The position numbers and the translations under genes were made by a program. Source: Hydrogenophaga sp. (lineage in GTDB: Bacteria > Pseudomonadota > Gammaproteobacteria > Burkholderiales > Burkholderiaceae_C). From it: 64,000 nt of DNA. The notes under the pieces are model-generated. The model had not been told where the DNA came from. It saw nothing but the letters and a program-made list of their open reading frames with translations, and searched no databases. The stretch covers positions 17,262-81,261 of the forward strand of contig JAJNQE010000110.1 in NCBI GenBank assembly GCA_021154985.1, in the 5' to 3' direction. Shown here in pieces: positions 53,993 to 62,512 of the stretch. Position 1 is the stretch's first letter. Every line of letters begins with the position of its first letter.

Positions 53993-55078
53993 ATGTCCCT
54001 GATCCGCCGCCAGTTCCTCACCCGCGCCGCCGTTGCCGGCACCGTGCTCGGTGCCCCCGTTGTGGCCAGCGCCCAGTCGGCCCGTTTCAACTGGAAGATG
54101 ACCAGCGCCTACGGCAAAGGCTCGCCCTTCTACATGGACGGCCCCGGCAGCGCGACCGACTTGGCCAAGCGCATCCGCGAGATGTCCGACGGCCGCCTGA
54201 ACATCCAGGTGTTCGGCGCCGGCGAACTCATTCCCGCGTTTGAAGGCTTCGACGCCGTGCGCGCCGGCACGGTGGAAATGAACCACGCCAACGCCTACTT
54301 CTGGACCGGCAAGACCGCTGCCGCGCAGTACTTCACCGCCGTGCCCTTCGGCATGAACTTCCAGGGCATGAACGGCTGGCTGTACGACGGCGGCGGCATC
54401 GACCTCTGGAACGAGGTCTACGCGCCCTTTGGCATGGTGGCCATGCCCTGCGGCAACACCGGCGTGCAGATGACGGGCTGGTTCAAGAAAGAGATCAAGA
54501 CCGTGGCCGACCTCAAGGGCCTGAAGATGCGCATCCCCGGCCTGGCCGGCAAGGTCTACGCCAACCTGGGTGTGGACGTGAAGGTGCTGCCGGGCGGCGA
54601 GATCTTCCCGGCGCTGGAGCGCGGCGTGATCGACGCGGCGGAGTTCGTGGGACCGTTCCAGGACCGCCGCCTGGGTCTGCAGAAGGCGGCCAAGTTCTAC
54701 TACACCACCGGCTGGCACGAGTCGTCCACCGTGTCCGAACTGCTGATCAACAAGGCCGCCTGGGACAAGCTGCCCAAAGACCTGCAGGCCATCGTGACCA
54801 ACGCCTCGGCCGCCTGCAACGTGATCAGCGAAGGCTGGTGCCAGAAGGCCAACTCCGACGCCATGGAAGACCTGGTGAAGAACCAGGGCGTGATCGCACG
54901 CCCCCTGCCCGACGATGTGATCAAGGCGCTCAAGACCGAGACCGACAAGGTGCTGACCGAGGCCATCAAGGACCCGCTGACGAAGAAGGTGCACGACTCC
55001 TACTTCGCCTTCAAGGCCAAGTACGACCGCTGGAGCGAGGTGAGCGAAGAGGCTTACCACCTCAAGGTCCGCGGCTGA
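53993..55078 (+). CDS. TRAP transporter substrate-binding protein, FcbT1-like
   Basis: A 361-residue binding protein with Tat signal (LIRRQFLTRAAVAGTVLGAP) ending VVASAQS. The family region DLKGLKMRIPGLAGKVYANL and GGEIFPALERGVIDAAEFVG resembles the mannitol/chloroaromatic TRAP group (COG4663). Tat export suggests folding before export. It begins a five-gene operon. Confidence 0.9.
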   Translation: MSLIRRQFLTRAAVAGTVLGAPVVASAQSARFNWKMTSAYGKGSPFYMDGPGSATDLAKRIREMSDGRLNIQVFGAGELIPAFEGFDAVRAGTVEMNHANAYFWTGKTAAAQYFTAVPFGMNFQGMNGWLYDGGGIDLWNEVYAPFGMVAMPCGNTGVQMTGWFKKEIKTVADLKGLKMRIPGLAGKVYANLGVDVKVLPGGEIFPALERGVIDAAEFVGPFQDRRLGLQKAAKFYYTTGWHESSTVSELLINKAAWDKLPKDLQAIVTNASAACNVISEGWCQKANSDAMEDLVKNQGVIARPLPDDVIKALKTETDKVLTEAIKDPLTKKVHDSYFAFKAKYDRWSEVSEEAYHLKVRG

Positions 55079-55094
55079 TCAGGAGACCGGCACC

Positions 55095-55619
55095 ATGCTC
55101 AAGGTTTTGCGGCCGCTGGCCGCACTCATCGAGGGTCTCATCGACCGCATCGGCGGGCTCACCGCCTGGATTGCGCTGGTCATGATCGGGCTCGTTGCCA
55201 CCAACGTGCTCCTGCGCTACGCCTTCAGCTTCGGCTCGGTGTGGGCGCAGGAGCTCGAATGGCACCTGCTCGCCGCCCTCATCCTCCTGGGCATGAGCCA
55301 CGCACTGCAGCGCGGCGAAAACGTGCGCGTGGACCTGTTTTACGCGCGCTATTCGCCGCTGGGCAAGCGGGTGGTGGACGTGGTGTCGGCGCTGCTGCTC
55401 ATCACCGTGAGCCTGCTGTTCATCTGGCTCTCGCTGGGCTATGTGGAGCAGTCGCGCTCCATCATGGAAGCGTCGCCCGACCCGGGCGGCATTCCGTACC
55501 GCTGGTTGGTGAAATCGCTGATTCCACTGGGCTACGGCCTGCTGGTGCTGCAGCAACTGGCGCAACTGGTGCGCTTGCTCGATGCACCCCTGAACAGCGG
55601 GGAGTCGGGTCATGTTTGA
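55095..55619 (+). CDS. TRAP transporter small permease, FcbT2-like
   Basis: A 174-residue four-TM protein. Typical text is WAQELEWHLLAALILLGMSHALQRGENVRVDLFY split over helices two and three. The stop overlaps the large permease start by 8 bp. Confidence 0.9.
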   Translation: MLKVLRPLAALIEGLIDRIGGLTAWIALVMIGLVATNVLLRYAFSFGSVWAQELEWHLLAALILLGMSHALQRGENVRVDLFYARYSPLGKRVVDVVSALLLITVSLLFIWLSLGYVEQSRSIMEASPDPGGIPYRWLVKSLIPLGYGLLVLQQLAQLVRLLDAPLNSGESGHV

Positions 55620-56937
55620 GATGTCGACCTACGCGATCTTCATGCTGGTCGGCTTCTTCGCGATGCTGATGATCGGTATTCCGGTGGCCATCAGCCTGGC
55701 GGTCACCGGCTTCGTGTTCGGCTGGCTCGGCTTTGGCGAAGTGCTGTTCAACCTGCTGCCCGCGCGCTTCTATGGCATCGTCAGCGGCTACCAGTGGATG
55801 GCGATCCCGCTCTTTGTGTTCATGGGCGTGATGCTGGAGAAATCGCGCCTGGCCGACGACCTGCTCGACGTCATGGGCCACATCGCCGGCGGCCTGAAGG
55901 GCGGCATGGCCATCGGCATCGTGCTGTTCGGTGTGCTCATGGGTGCGACCACCGGCATCGTGGGCGCCACCATCATCACGCTGGGCCTGCTCACATTGCC
56001 CACGCTGATCCGGCGCGGCTACGACAAGAGCGTGGCCTGTGGCGTGATCTGCGCCTCCGGCACGCTGGGCCAGATCATTCCGCCCAGCCTGATCCTCATC
56101 CTGCTGTCCGACATCATGCAGCTTTCGGTGGGCACGCTGTTCGCCGCCGCCGTCGGCCCGGGCATGTTGCTCGCGGGGGTGTACATCGTGTACCTGGTGG
56201 TCATGGGCTGGCTGCGCCCGGCCAGCATGCCGCCCATTCCCGTGGCCGAGCGCGACGCGGTCTCGCGCCGCCAGCTCTGGGTGCGTTTCTTCAAGGTGCT
56301 GGTGCCGCCGGTCATGCTGGTGGTGGCGGTGCTGGGCTCCATCGTCGGCGGCATTGCGGCGCCCACCGAAGCGGCCAGCATGGGCGCGGTCGGCGCGGTG
56401 CTGATCACCGCGTTCTCGGGCCGCTTCACCTGGGCCACGCTCAAGGCCACGGCGCTGGACACCAGCAAGATCACCGCCATCATGATGTTCATCCTCATGA
56501 CCGCGCAGGTGTTCGCGCTCTCGTTCCGCGGCCTGCAAGGCGAGCAACTGATCGAGCACATATTCGAATCCTTGCCAGGCGGCGTGAACACCGCCGTGTG
56601 GTTCATGATGGCCATCATCTTCGTGCTCGGCTTCTTCGTGGAGTGGATCGAGATCAGCTACATCGCGGTGCCGCTGTTCCTGCCCATCCTCATGAACCTG
56701 GGCGTGGACCCGGTGTGGCTGGCGATGCTGATCACGCTCAACCTGCAGTCCAGCTTTCTCACACCGCCATTCGGATGGGCGCTGTTCTACCTGAAGGGCG
56801 TGGCGCCGCCCGAGGTGAACATCAAGGACATCTACAAAGGTGTGGTGCCCTTCATCGGCCTGCAGTTCCTGGCGCTGGTGCTGCTGTTCCTGTTCCCGCA
56901 GATCGCGCTGTGGCTGCCCAAGGCCATTGGCTGGTAA
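55612..56937 (+). CDS. TRAP transporter large permease, FcbT3-like
   Basis: A 441-residue DctM-family protein of about 12-13 TM helices. It has GVLMGATTGIVGATIITLGL, CASGTLGQIIPPSLILILLS, FFVEWIEISYIAVPLFLPIL and FLTPPFGWALFYLKGV. The last two segments are characteristic of the FcbT3 branch rather than the DctM at 28299. Confidence 0.92.
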   Translation: MFEMSTYAIFMLVGFFAMLMIGIPVAISLAVTGFVFGWLGFGEVLFNLLPARFYGIVSGYQWMAIPLFVFMGVMLEKSRLADDLLDVMGHIAGGLKGGMAIGIVLFGVLMGATTGIVGATIITLGLLTLPTLIRRGYDKSVACGVICASGTLGQIIPPSLILILLSDIMQLSVGTLFAAAVGPGMLLAGVYIVYLVVMGWLRPASMPPIPVAERDAVSRRQLWVRFFKVLVPPVMLVVAVLGSIVGGIAAPTEAASMGAVGAVLITAFSGRFTWATLKATALDTSKITAIMMFILMTAQVFALSFRGLQGEQLIEHIFESLPGGVNTAVWFMMAIIFVLGFFVEWIEISYIAVPLFLPILMNLGVDPVWLAMLITLNLQSSFLTPPFGWALFYLKGVAPPEVNIKDIYKGVVPFIGLQFLALVLLFLFPQIALWLPKAIGW

Positions 56938-56943
56938 CGCCCC

Positions 56944-57780
56944 ATGGACCTGCTCACGCAACACAGCCCCTTATGGCTGACGGGGCTGGCACTGGCCCTG
57001 CTCGCCACCGGCCTGGTGGCGGGCGTGCTCGCCGGCCTGCTCGGGGTGGGCGGCGGCATCGTCATCGTGCCGGTGCTCTACCACCTCTTCACCCTGCTGG
57101 GCATCGACGAGTCGGTGCGCATGCACGCGGCGGTGGGCACCTCGTTGGCCACCATCATCCCCACCTCCATCATGTCCAGCCGCGCGCACCGAAAACGCGG
57201 CAGCCTGGACATGTCGCTCATCAAGCGGCTCATGCCCTCGGTGATTGTCGGCGTCATCGTAGGCTCGGTGGCCAGCCGCTTTCTCAGCGGTGCGTCGCTC
57301 ACCGCCGTGTTCGCCTCCATCGCCTTGCTGGTGGCCATCAATATGGCTTTCAAGCGGGACGGTTTTGCCGTGGCCGACGGGCTGCCCGGCACCGCCGGTA
57401 CCGCGCTGCTGGGCAGCGGCATTGGCGGTGTGTCCACGCTCATGGGCATCGGCGGTGGCACGCTCAGCGTGCCGATCTTGAACGCGCTGCGCGTGCCCAT
57501 GCACACCGCTGTGGGCACCGGCGCCATGCTGGGCATGGTGATCAGTTTCCCCGGGGCGCTGGCCTTCATCCTCAACGGTCTGGACGTGCCCCTGCGCCCA
57601 CCGTTCAGTCTGGGCTATGTGAACCTGCTGGGCTTTGCGCTCATCGTGCCGGCCACACTGACCACCACCGGCTGGGGTGCGAAACTCGCGCATTCGATCA
57701 ACGCCCAACGGCTGCGCCAGGTGTTCGCGCTGTTCCTCGCACTCACCGCCGCACGCATGTTTTACGGCCTGATGACCTGA
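56944..57780 (+). CDS. TauE/SafE-family anion exporter
   Basis: A 278-residue inner-membrane protein of about eight TM helices in two repeated halves (LAGLLGVGGGIVIVPVLYH and GSGIGGVSTLMGIGGGTLSV). Family members export sulfite or sulfonates. It lies 6 bp after the TRAP permease and 25 bp before a gamma-glutamyltransferase, so it may export a sulfur-containing or acidic by-product of the imported compound. Confidence 0.88.
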   Translation: MDLLTQHSPLWLTGLALALLATGLVAGVLAGLLGVGGGIVIVPVLYHLFTLLGIDESVRMHAAVGTSLATIIPTSIMSSRAHRKRGSLDMSLIKRLMPSVIVGVIVGSVASRFLSGASLTAVFASIALLVAINMAFKRDGFAVADGLPGTAGTALLGSGIGGVSTLMGIGGGTLSVPILNALRVPMHTAVGTGAMLGMVISFPGALAFILNGLDVPLRPPFSLGYVNLLGFALIVPATLTTTGWGAKLAHSINAQRLRQVFALFLALTAARMFYGLMT

Positions 57781-57805
57781 CCTCACAACAACACGGAGAC
57801 CCTGA

Positions 57806-59392
57806 ATGATCAACACCCTCACCGCCCTGGGCGGCATGTTTGTCGCACCCCACCACCTGGCTGCGCAGGCCGGGCGCGATGTGTTGCGCGACGGCGGCAA
57901 CGCCGTGGAGGCCATGGTGGCCGCAGCAGCGGCCATTGCCGTGGTCTACCCGCACATGAACGCCATCGGCGGCGACGGATTCTGGCTGATTCACGAACCG
58001 GGCAAGGAACCGGTGGCCATCAGCGCCTGCGGCCCGGCTGCAGCGCTGGCCGATCTCGACTTTTACGCGGGACACGATGCGATCCCTTCTCGGGGCCCCA
58101 AGGCCGCGCTCACCGTGGCCGGCACCATCGGCGGCTGGGCCAGGGCGCTGGAGGTGGCCGCCGCGTGGGGTCCCGCCCTGCCCTTGCCGCGCTTGCTGGC
58201 CGACGGCATTCGCCACGCCCACAACGGCATCGCGGTCACCCAGAGCCAGGCCGCGCTCACCCGCGAAAAATTCGACGGCCTGAAAGACGCGCCCGGCTTC
58301 GCGCAGACGCACCTGGTCAACGGTCAACCGCCGGCCGTGGGCCACGTTCTCAAGCAGCCCACGCTGGGCCGCACGCTGGAACAGCTGGCCGAGCGCGGCC
58401 TGGACGATTTCTACCGCGGTGAACTCGCCCAGCGCATCGGCGCCGAGCTCGAACGGGTGGGCAGCCCGCTGCGCACGAGCGACCTCGCGGCCTACCGGGC
58501 GCAGATCGTCGAGCCGCTGTCGGTGCGGCTGAACGACAGCACGGTCTACAACCTGCCGCCGCCCACACAAGGCCTCTCGGCGCTCATGATCCTGGGGTTG
58601 TTCGAGCGCCTGGGCGTGACCGAGGGCGAAGGCTTCGCGCACGTGCACGGCCTGGTGGAAGCCACCAAACGCGCCTTCCGCGTGCGCGAGCGTGTGGTGA
58701 CCGATCCGCAACGTTTGCCGGCCGATCCCAAAGGTTTCCTCAAGCCCGCTGCGCTGACCGAACTGGCGGCCGAGATCGACCGGCAGAAGGCCCTGCCCTG
58801 GCCCGACGTGGCCAAGCCCGGCGACACCATCTGGATGGGTTGCATCGACGCACAGGGCCGCGCGGTGAGCTTCATCCAGAGCGTGTACTGGGAGTTCGGT
58901 TCGGGCGTGGTGCTGCAGGACACCGGCATCGTCTGGCAGAACCGGGGCACGAGTTTTTCGCTCGACCCGAAGGCACTCAACGTGCTCAAGCCTGGCCACC
59001 GTCCCTTCCACACGCTCAACCCGGCGCTGGCCCTGTTCGACGACGGCCGCGTGATGCCCTACGGCACCATGGGCGGCGAGGGCCAGCCGCAAACGCAGGC
59101 GGCGGTGTTCACGCGCTACGCGCGCTTCGGACAGGGACTGCAGCAGGCCGTGACCGCGCCGCGCTGGCTGCTGGGGCGCACCTGGGGCGACGTGAGCACC
59201 ACCCTCAAGCTGGAGAGCCGCTTTGACCCGGCGCTGGTGCAGGCCCTGCGGGACGCGGGCCATGTGGTGGAGCTGTTCACCGAACCCTTCAGCGACACCA
59301 TGGGCCACGCGGGTGCGCTGGTGCGCCACACCAACGGCGTGATCGAGGGTGCGGCCGATCCGCGCAGCGACGGGGTGGTCGCCGGGGTCTGA
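57806..59392 (+). CDS. Gamma-glutamyltransferase family protein, no signal peptide
   Basis: A 528-residue Ntn-hydrolase of the GGT family. The likely nucleophile Thr is in GDTIWMGCIDAQGRAVSF (about residue 345), where autoprocessing would yield the small subunit; GTMGGEGQPQ is the GG loop. There is no signal peptide, so it acts in the cytoplasm, unlike classic periplasmic GGT. Last gene of the TRAP-TauE operon; the TRAP may bring in a gamma-glutamyl compound. Whether it autoprocesses cannot be told. Confidence 0.88.
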   Translation: MINTLTALGGMFVAPHHLAAQAGRDVLRDGGNAVEAMVAAAAAIAVVYPHMNAIGGDGFWLIHEPGKEPVAISACGPAAALADLDFYAGHDAIPSRGPKAALTVAGTIGGWARALEVAAAWGPALPLPRLLADGIRHAHNGIAVTQSQAALTREKFDGLKDAPGFAQTHLVNGQPPAVGHVLKQPTLGRTLEQLAERGLDDFYRGELAQRIGAELERVGSPLRTSDLAAYRAQIVEPLSVRLNDSTVYNLPPPTQGLSALMILGLFERLGVTEGEGFAHVHGLVEATKRAFRVRERVVTDPQRLPADPKGFLKPAALTELAAEIDRQKALPWPDVAKPGDTIWMGCIDAQGRAVSFIQSVYWEFGSGVVLQDTGIVWQNRGTSFSLDPKALNVLKPGHRPFHTLNPALALFDDGRVMPYGTMGGEGQPQTQAAVFTRYARFGQGLQQAVTAPRWLLGRTWGDVSTTLKLESRFDPALVQALRDAGHVVELFTEPFSDTMGHAGALVRHTNGVIEGAADPRSDGVVAGV

Positions 59393-59401
59393 CGGCGGGC
59401 G

Positions 59402-60142
59402 TCAGCGGGCCGCTGCCAGCACCTCGGCCCACCCACTCTGGGCCAGCAGTTCGTCGCGCCAGACCCGGTAGCCGGCGTCGCTGGGGTGCAGGCCGTCCAC
59501 CGCGTTGAGCTCGGGTGTCTGCGCGAACGGATCGTCGGCTTTTTCTTTGAACAGGTTCACCACCACGGCGCCGTGGCGCGTGGCGGACTCGCGCACGAAG
59601 GCGTGCAGGCGGCGCGCGCGGTTGGTCATGAGCTGCGACACGGGCGCGAAGAAAAACGGCGCATTGCCCACATTGCCGGCGGGCATGAGCACCACGCGGT
59701 CGGACCGCTCGCGGGCCAGTGCGGTGGCGCGGTCGATGTCGGCGCGCACGTCGTCGTCGGATCGCATGCGAATCACGTCGTTGCCACCGGCCTGGATGAG
59801 CACCAAGTCGTAGCGCTGAGTGCCGTCAAGCTGGCGCACCACGTCGGCGAAGGTGGCGCCGTCGCGCGCACGGTTGTCGATGCGCAGGCGCGGGTGGGTG
59901 CGGCCCAGCAAACCGGCCAGGCTGGCCTCGGGCGCACTCGCGCCGGTGCCCACGCCGGTGCTGTCGCCCACGATCAAGAGGCTCAGTGCCGGATCGGCCG
60001 GGCTTTGCTGGAACGGTGTGCTCTTGCGCGCCAGGTCGGCCGCCTGCCCGATGCGCCAGGCGGCGCAGCCGGTGGTGAACAGCAGGGCCGCCGCAGCGGC
60101 CACCGCCAGGAGAGACACAACGGGCCAGGGTCGCTGATTCAT
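59402..60142 (-). CDS. SGNH/GDSL-family hydrolase, probable lipoprotein
   Basis: A 246-residue hydrolase. Signal VSLLAVAAAAALLFTTGCAA ends in a lipobox (TTGC). Block I is IVGDSTGVGTG, block III GGNDVIRMR and block V DGLHPSDAGY, so the Ser, Asn, Asp and His are all present. ATG 60142 is preferred; the frame is open to 60325. Ester substrate unknown. Convergent with the GGT gene. Confidence 0.85.
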   Translation of the reverse strand: MNQRPWPVVSLLAVAAAAALLFTTGCAAWRIGQAADLARKSTPFQQSPADPALSLLIVGDSTGVGTGASAPEASLAGLLGRTHPRLRIDNRARDGATFADVVRQLDGTQRYDLVLIQAGGNDVIRMRSDDDVRADIDRATALARERSDRVVLMPAGNVGNAPFFFAPVSQLMTNRARRLHAFVRESATRHGAVVVNLFKEKADDPFAQTPELNAVDGLHPSDAGYRVWRDELLAQSGWAEVLAAAR

Positions 60143-60164
60143 GCAAAGGCTCCCAACAAGGTGG

Positions 60165-61442
60165 TCAACGGATGCGCTGCACCGCCAGGCTCGACACCGC
60201 CGGCGCCTGGTTGCCCCACGACTGGCGCACGAAGGTGGCGACGGCCGCCACCTCATCGTCGGTGAGCAGCGTGCGGTAGGGCGGCATGCCGTAGGGACGC
60301 GGGTGGCCGGCGGTGGCCGGCGCAAACCCGCCGCCCAGGATGGCCTGCACCACGTTGTGCGGCGCTTCCAGCGTCACGGCGCGGTTGCCGGCCAGGCGCG
60401 GGTACACGCCGGCGGCGCCTTCGCCGTTGTCGCCGTGGCATTGCGCGCACTGCTGCGCGTACAGCTTCTCGCCGCGCGCGATCTGCTGCGGATCGGCGGC
60501 CTCGATCGAACGGCGCGGGGTGTCGTGCGCGGGCAGCGCCTTCAGGTACACCGCCATGGCCTGCAAGTCGGCGTCGTTCAGGTGTTGTGTGCCGTGCAGC
60601 ACCACGTCGGCCATGGGCCCCATCACCGAAGCGCCCTCGGCCACGCCGGTCTTGAGCAGGGCCACCACCTGTTGTGTGTCCCAGGTGGCCACACCGCCTT
60701 CGTGCGCCGAGCGCAGCGAGGGCGCGTACCAGTCTTGTGCCGGCATGAGGCCGCCGCGAAAGGCCTGCGCCTGGCTGCTGCCACCCAGCGCGTCGCGTTC
60801 GGTGTGGCAGGCCGCGCAGTGCGCCAGCCCGCGCGTGAGGTAGGCGCCGCGGTTCCACTCGGCGCTTTGTGCGGGCTCGGGCTCGAAGACCCCCGGCTGG
60901 AAGTACAGCGCGCGCCACACGGCCAGCGCTGCCTGGGTGTTGTACGGAAAGCGCAGCGCGTGCGGCCGGTTGGCCTGCTCCACCTCGGGCAGGCTGCGCA
61001 GAAAGGCAAACAGTGCGTCGCTGTCTTCGCGCGTGACCAGCGTGGTTTGGTTGTAGGGAAAGGCGGGGTAGAGCAAACGACCGTCTTGCGACTGACCGTG
61101 GTGCAGGGCGCGCCAGAACCCGGCAGCGCTCCATTGCCCGATGCCGGTGGCCTTGTGCGGCGTGAGGTTGGTCGAGAGCACGGCGCCGAACGGCGTGGGC
61201 ACGGCGCGGCCACCCGCGTACGGCGCACCGCCGCGCTCGGTGTGGCAGGCCATGCAGTTGCCGGCGCGGGCCAGGTAGGCACCGCGCTCCACGAGTTGAG
61301 GCGTCACGGTCAAGGGTGCAGCGTCGGCGTCCAGCGGCGTGCCGCGCAGCTCCAGCCACACGGCCAGCACCAGCGCGCCCAGGCCAAGCAGCAAACCCCC
61401 GAAGACCACCCGCCCGGGTGTGATGTGGCGTGCCATGTTCAA
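60165..61442 (-). CDS. Triheme c-type cytochrome
   Basis: A 425-residue protein with one N-terminal TM helix (GLLLGLGALVLAVWL) and three CXXCH haem sites: CMACH, CAACH and CAQCH. It resembles the cytochrome subunit of membrane alcohol/aldehyde dehydrogenases, but no dehydrogenase is adjacent. The start overlaps the upstream cytochrome stop by 4 bp. Confidence 0.9.
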   Translation of the reverse strand: MNMARHITPGRVVFGGLLLGLGALVLAVWLELRGTPLDADAAPLTVTPQLVERGAYLARAGNCMACHTERGGAPYAGGRAVPTPFGAVLSTNLTPHKATGIGQWSAAGFWRALHHGQSQDGRLLYPAFPYNQTTLVTREDSDALFAFLRSLPEVEQANRPHALRFPYNTQAALAVWRALYFQPGVFEPEPAQSAEWNRGAYLTRGLAHCAACHTERDALGGSSQAQAFRGGLMPAQDWYAPSLRSAHEGGVATWDTQQVVALLKTGVAEGASVMGPMADVVLHGTQHLNDADLQAMAVYLKALPAHDTPRRSIEAADPQQIARGEKLYAQQCAQCHGDNGEGAAGVYPRLAGNRAVTLEAPHNVVQAILGGGFAPATAGHPRPYGMPPYRTLLTDDEVAAVATFVRQSWGNQAPAVSSLAVQRIR

Positions 61443-62161
61443 CCCTCGCTGCCGCAGCGCAAGGGCAGCGGCTGGGCCGTGACGGGCGCGGGGTGGGTGT
61501 TGGCCGGCAGCGGCTGGCTGGCCAGCCAGCTGGCCACCGCGCTCACGTCGCCGCCGCTCAGGCGCTGGGCCACGTGGCCCATGCAGTCGGGTGCGCTGGC
61601 GCGGCGCAGACCGGTCTGCCAGGCGCCGAGCTGGCCAATGAGGTAGTCGCGCGGCAAACCGAGCAGGCCCGGGATCGCCGGGTTGACACCGGTGAGCGCC
61701 TGGCCGTGGCAGGCCACGCAGGCGGGCACGTCGCGCGCCTTGTCGCCGCGCAGCGCCAGGGTTTCACCCCGCTGCAACACGGCGGCCGGTGCGTCGCTGC
61801 GCTGCGGCGCGGGGTAAGGCAGGTCGAGACTGGCGAAGTGCGTGGCGATCTCGCGCAGGTAGTCGTCGCTCAGCGAATCCAGCAGCGAGGTCATGCCCAC
61901 GTTGTTGCGGCGCCCGGCGCGGAAATGCACCAACTGGTTGTAGAGATAGCCGGCGGGTTTGCCGGCGATGCGCGGGAAGTACCCCGAATTGGTGGCCCGC
62001 CCCTGCTCGCCGTGGCACGCGGTGCAGGCCAGCATGCGCTGGGCCATGGTGTCGGGCACGGTGTGGGCGGCGCCGCTGGGCGTGGGGCCGGCGGCCAGCG
62101 CGGCCCAGGCGGGCAGGAACAGCGCCATGAGGATGGCGGAGCGGCGGAGAAGCGCGTGCAT
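61439..62161 (-). CDS. Cytochrome c4-like diheme protein
   Basis: A 240-residue periplasmic protein with a signal peptide ending LAAGPTP and two CXXCH sites, CTACH and CVACH. Text such as AGKPAGYLYNQLVHFRAGRR is typical of cytochrome c4, an electron carrier to oxidases. ATG 62161 gives the signal peptide; the frame is open to 62527. First gene of a two-cytochrome operon. Confidence 0.88.
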   Translation of the reverse strand: MHALLRRSAILMALFLPAWAALAAGPTPSGAAHTVPDTMAQRMLACTACHGEQGRATNSGYFPRIAGKPAGYLYNQLVHFRAGRRNNVGMTSLLDSLSDDYLREIATHFASLDLPYPAPQRSDAPAAVLQRGETLALRGDKARDVPACVACHGQALTGVNPAIPGLLGLPRDYLIGQLGAWQTGLRRASAPDCMGHVAQRLSGGDVSAVASWLASQPLPANTHPAPVTAQPLPLRCGSEG

Positions 62162-62287
62162 GGGCGTGAAACAGTGGGTGCACCCGGCGATCGAGCTCGG
62201 GCCGGGTGTCCATGGTGAAGATGGAATGTTTGAAACTACCATAGCCTTCACACCCCGCCACTCTGGCGCGCCAGTACCCCCAACCCC

Positions 62288-62512
62288 ATGACGCCCACCG
62301 CCCCCGAGATCGACCCCACGCGCTGCCCGCTGTGCGGCGAACCCAACCGCTGCGCCATGGAAATCGAGCGCGAGACCGGCGAGAAACAAGGGCCTTGCTG
62401 GTGCGTGGGCGCCACCTTCAGCCCCGAGCTGCTGCAGCGCGTGCCGGCCGCATCCGCCGGTCAGGCGTGTGTCTGCGCGCGCTGCGCGGAGGCGACGGTG
62501 CCGCGTGGCTGA
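62288..62512 (+). CDS. Cysteine-rich CWC family protein
   Basis: A 74-residue protein with seven cysteines: RCPLCGEPNRC, then CWC in KQGPCWCVGATF, and a C-terminal CVCARC. The paired motifs suggest metal binding. Role unknown. It overlaps the MFS gene by 8 bp. Confidence 0.85.
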   Translation: MTPTAPEIDPTRCPLCGEPNRCAMEIERETGEKQGPCWCVGATFSPELLQRVPAASAGQACVCARCAEATVPRG

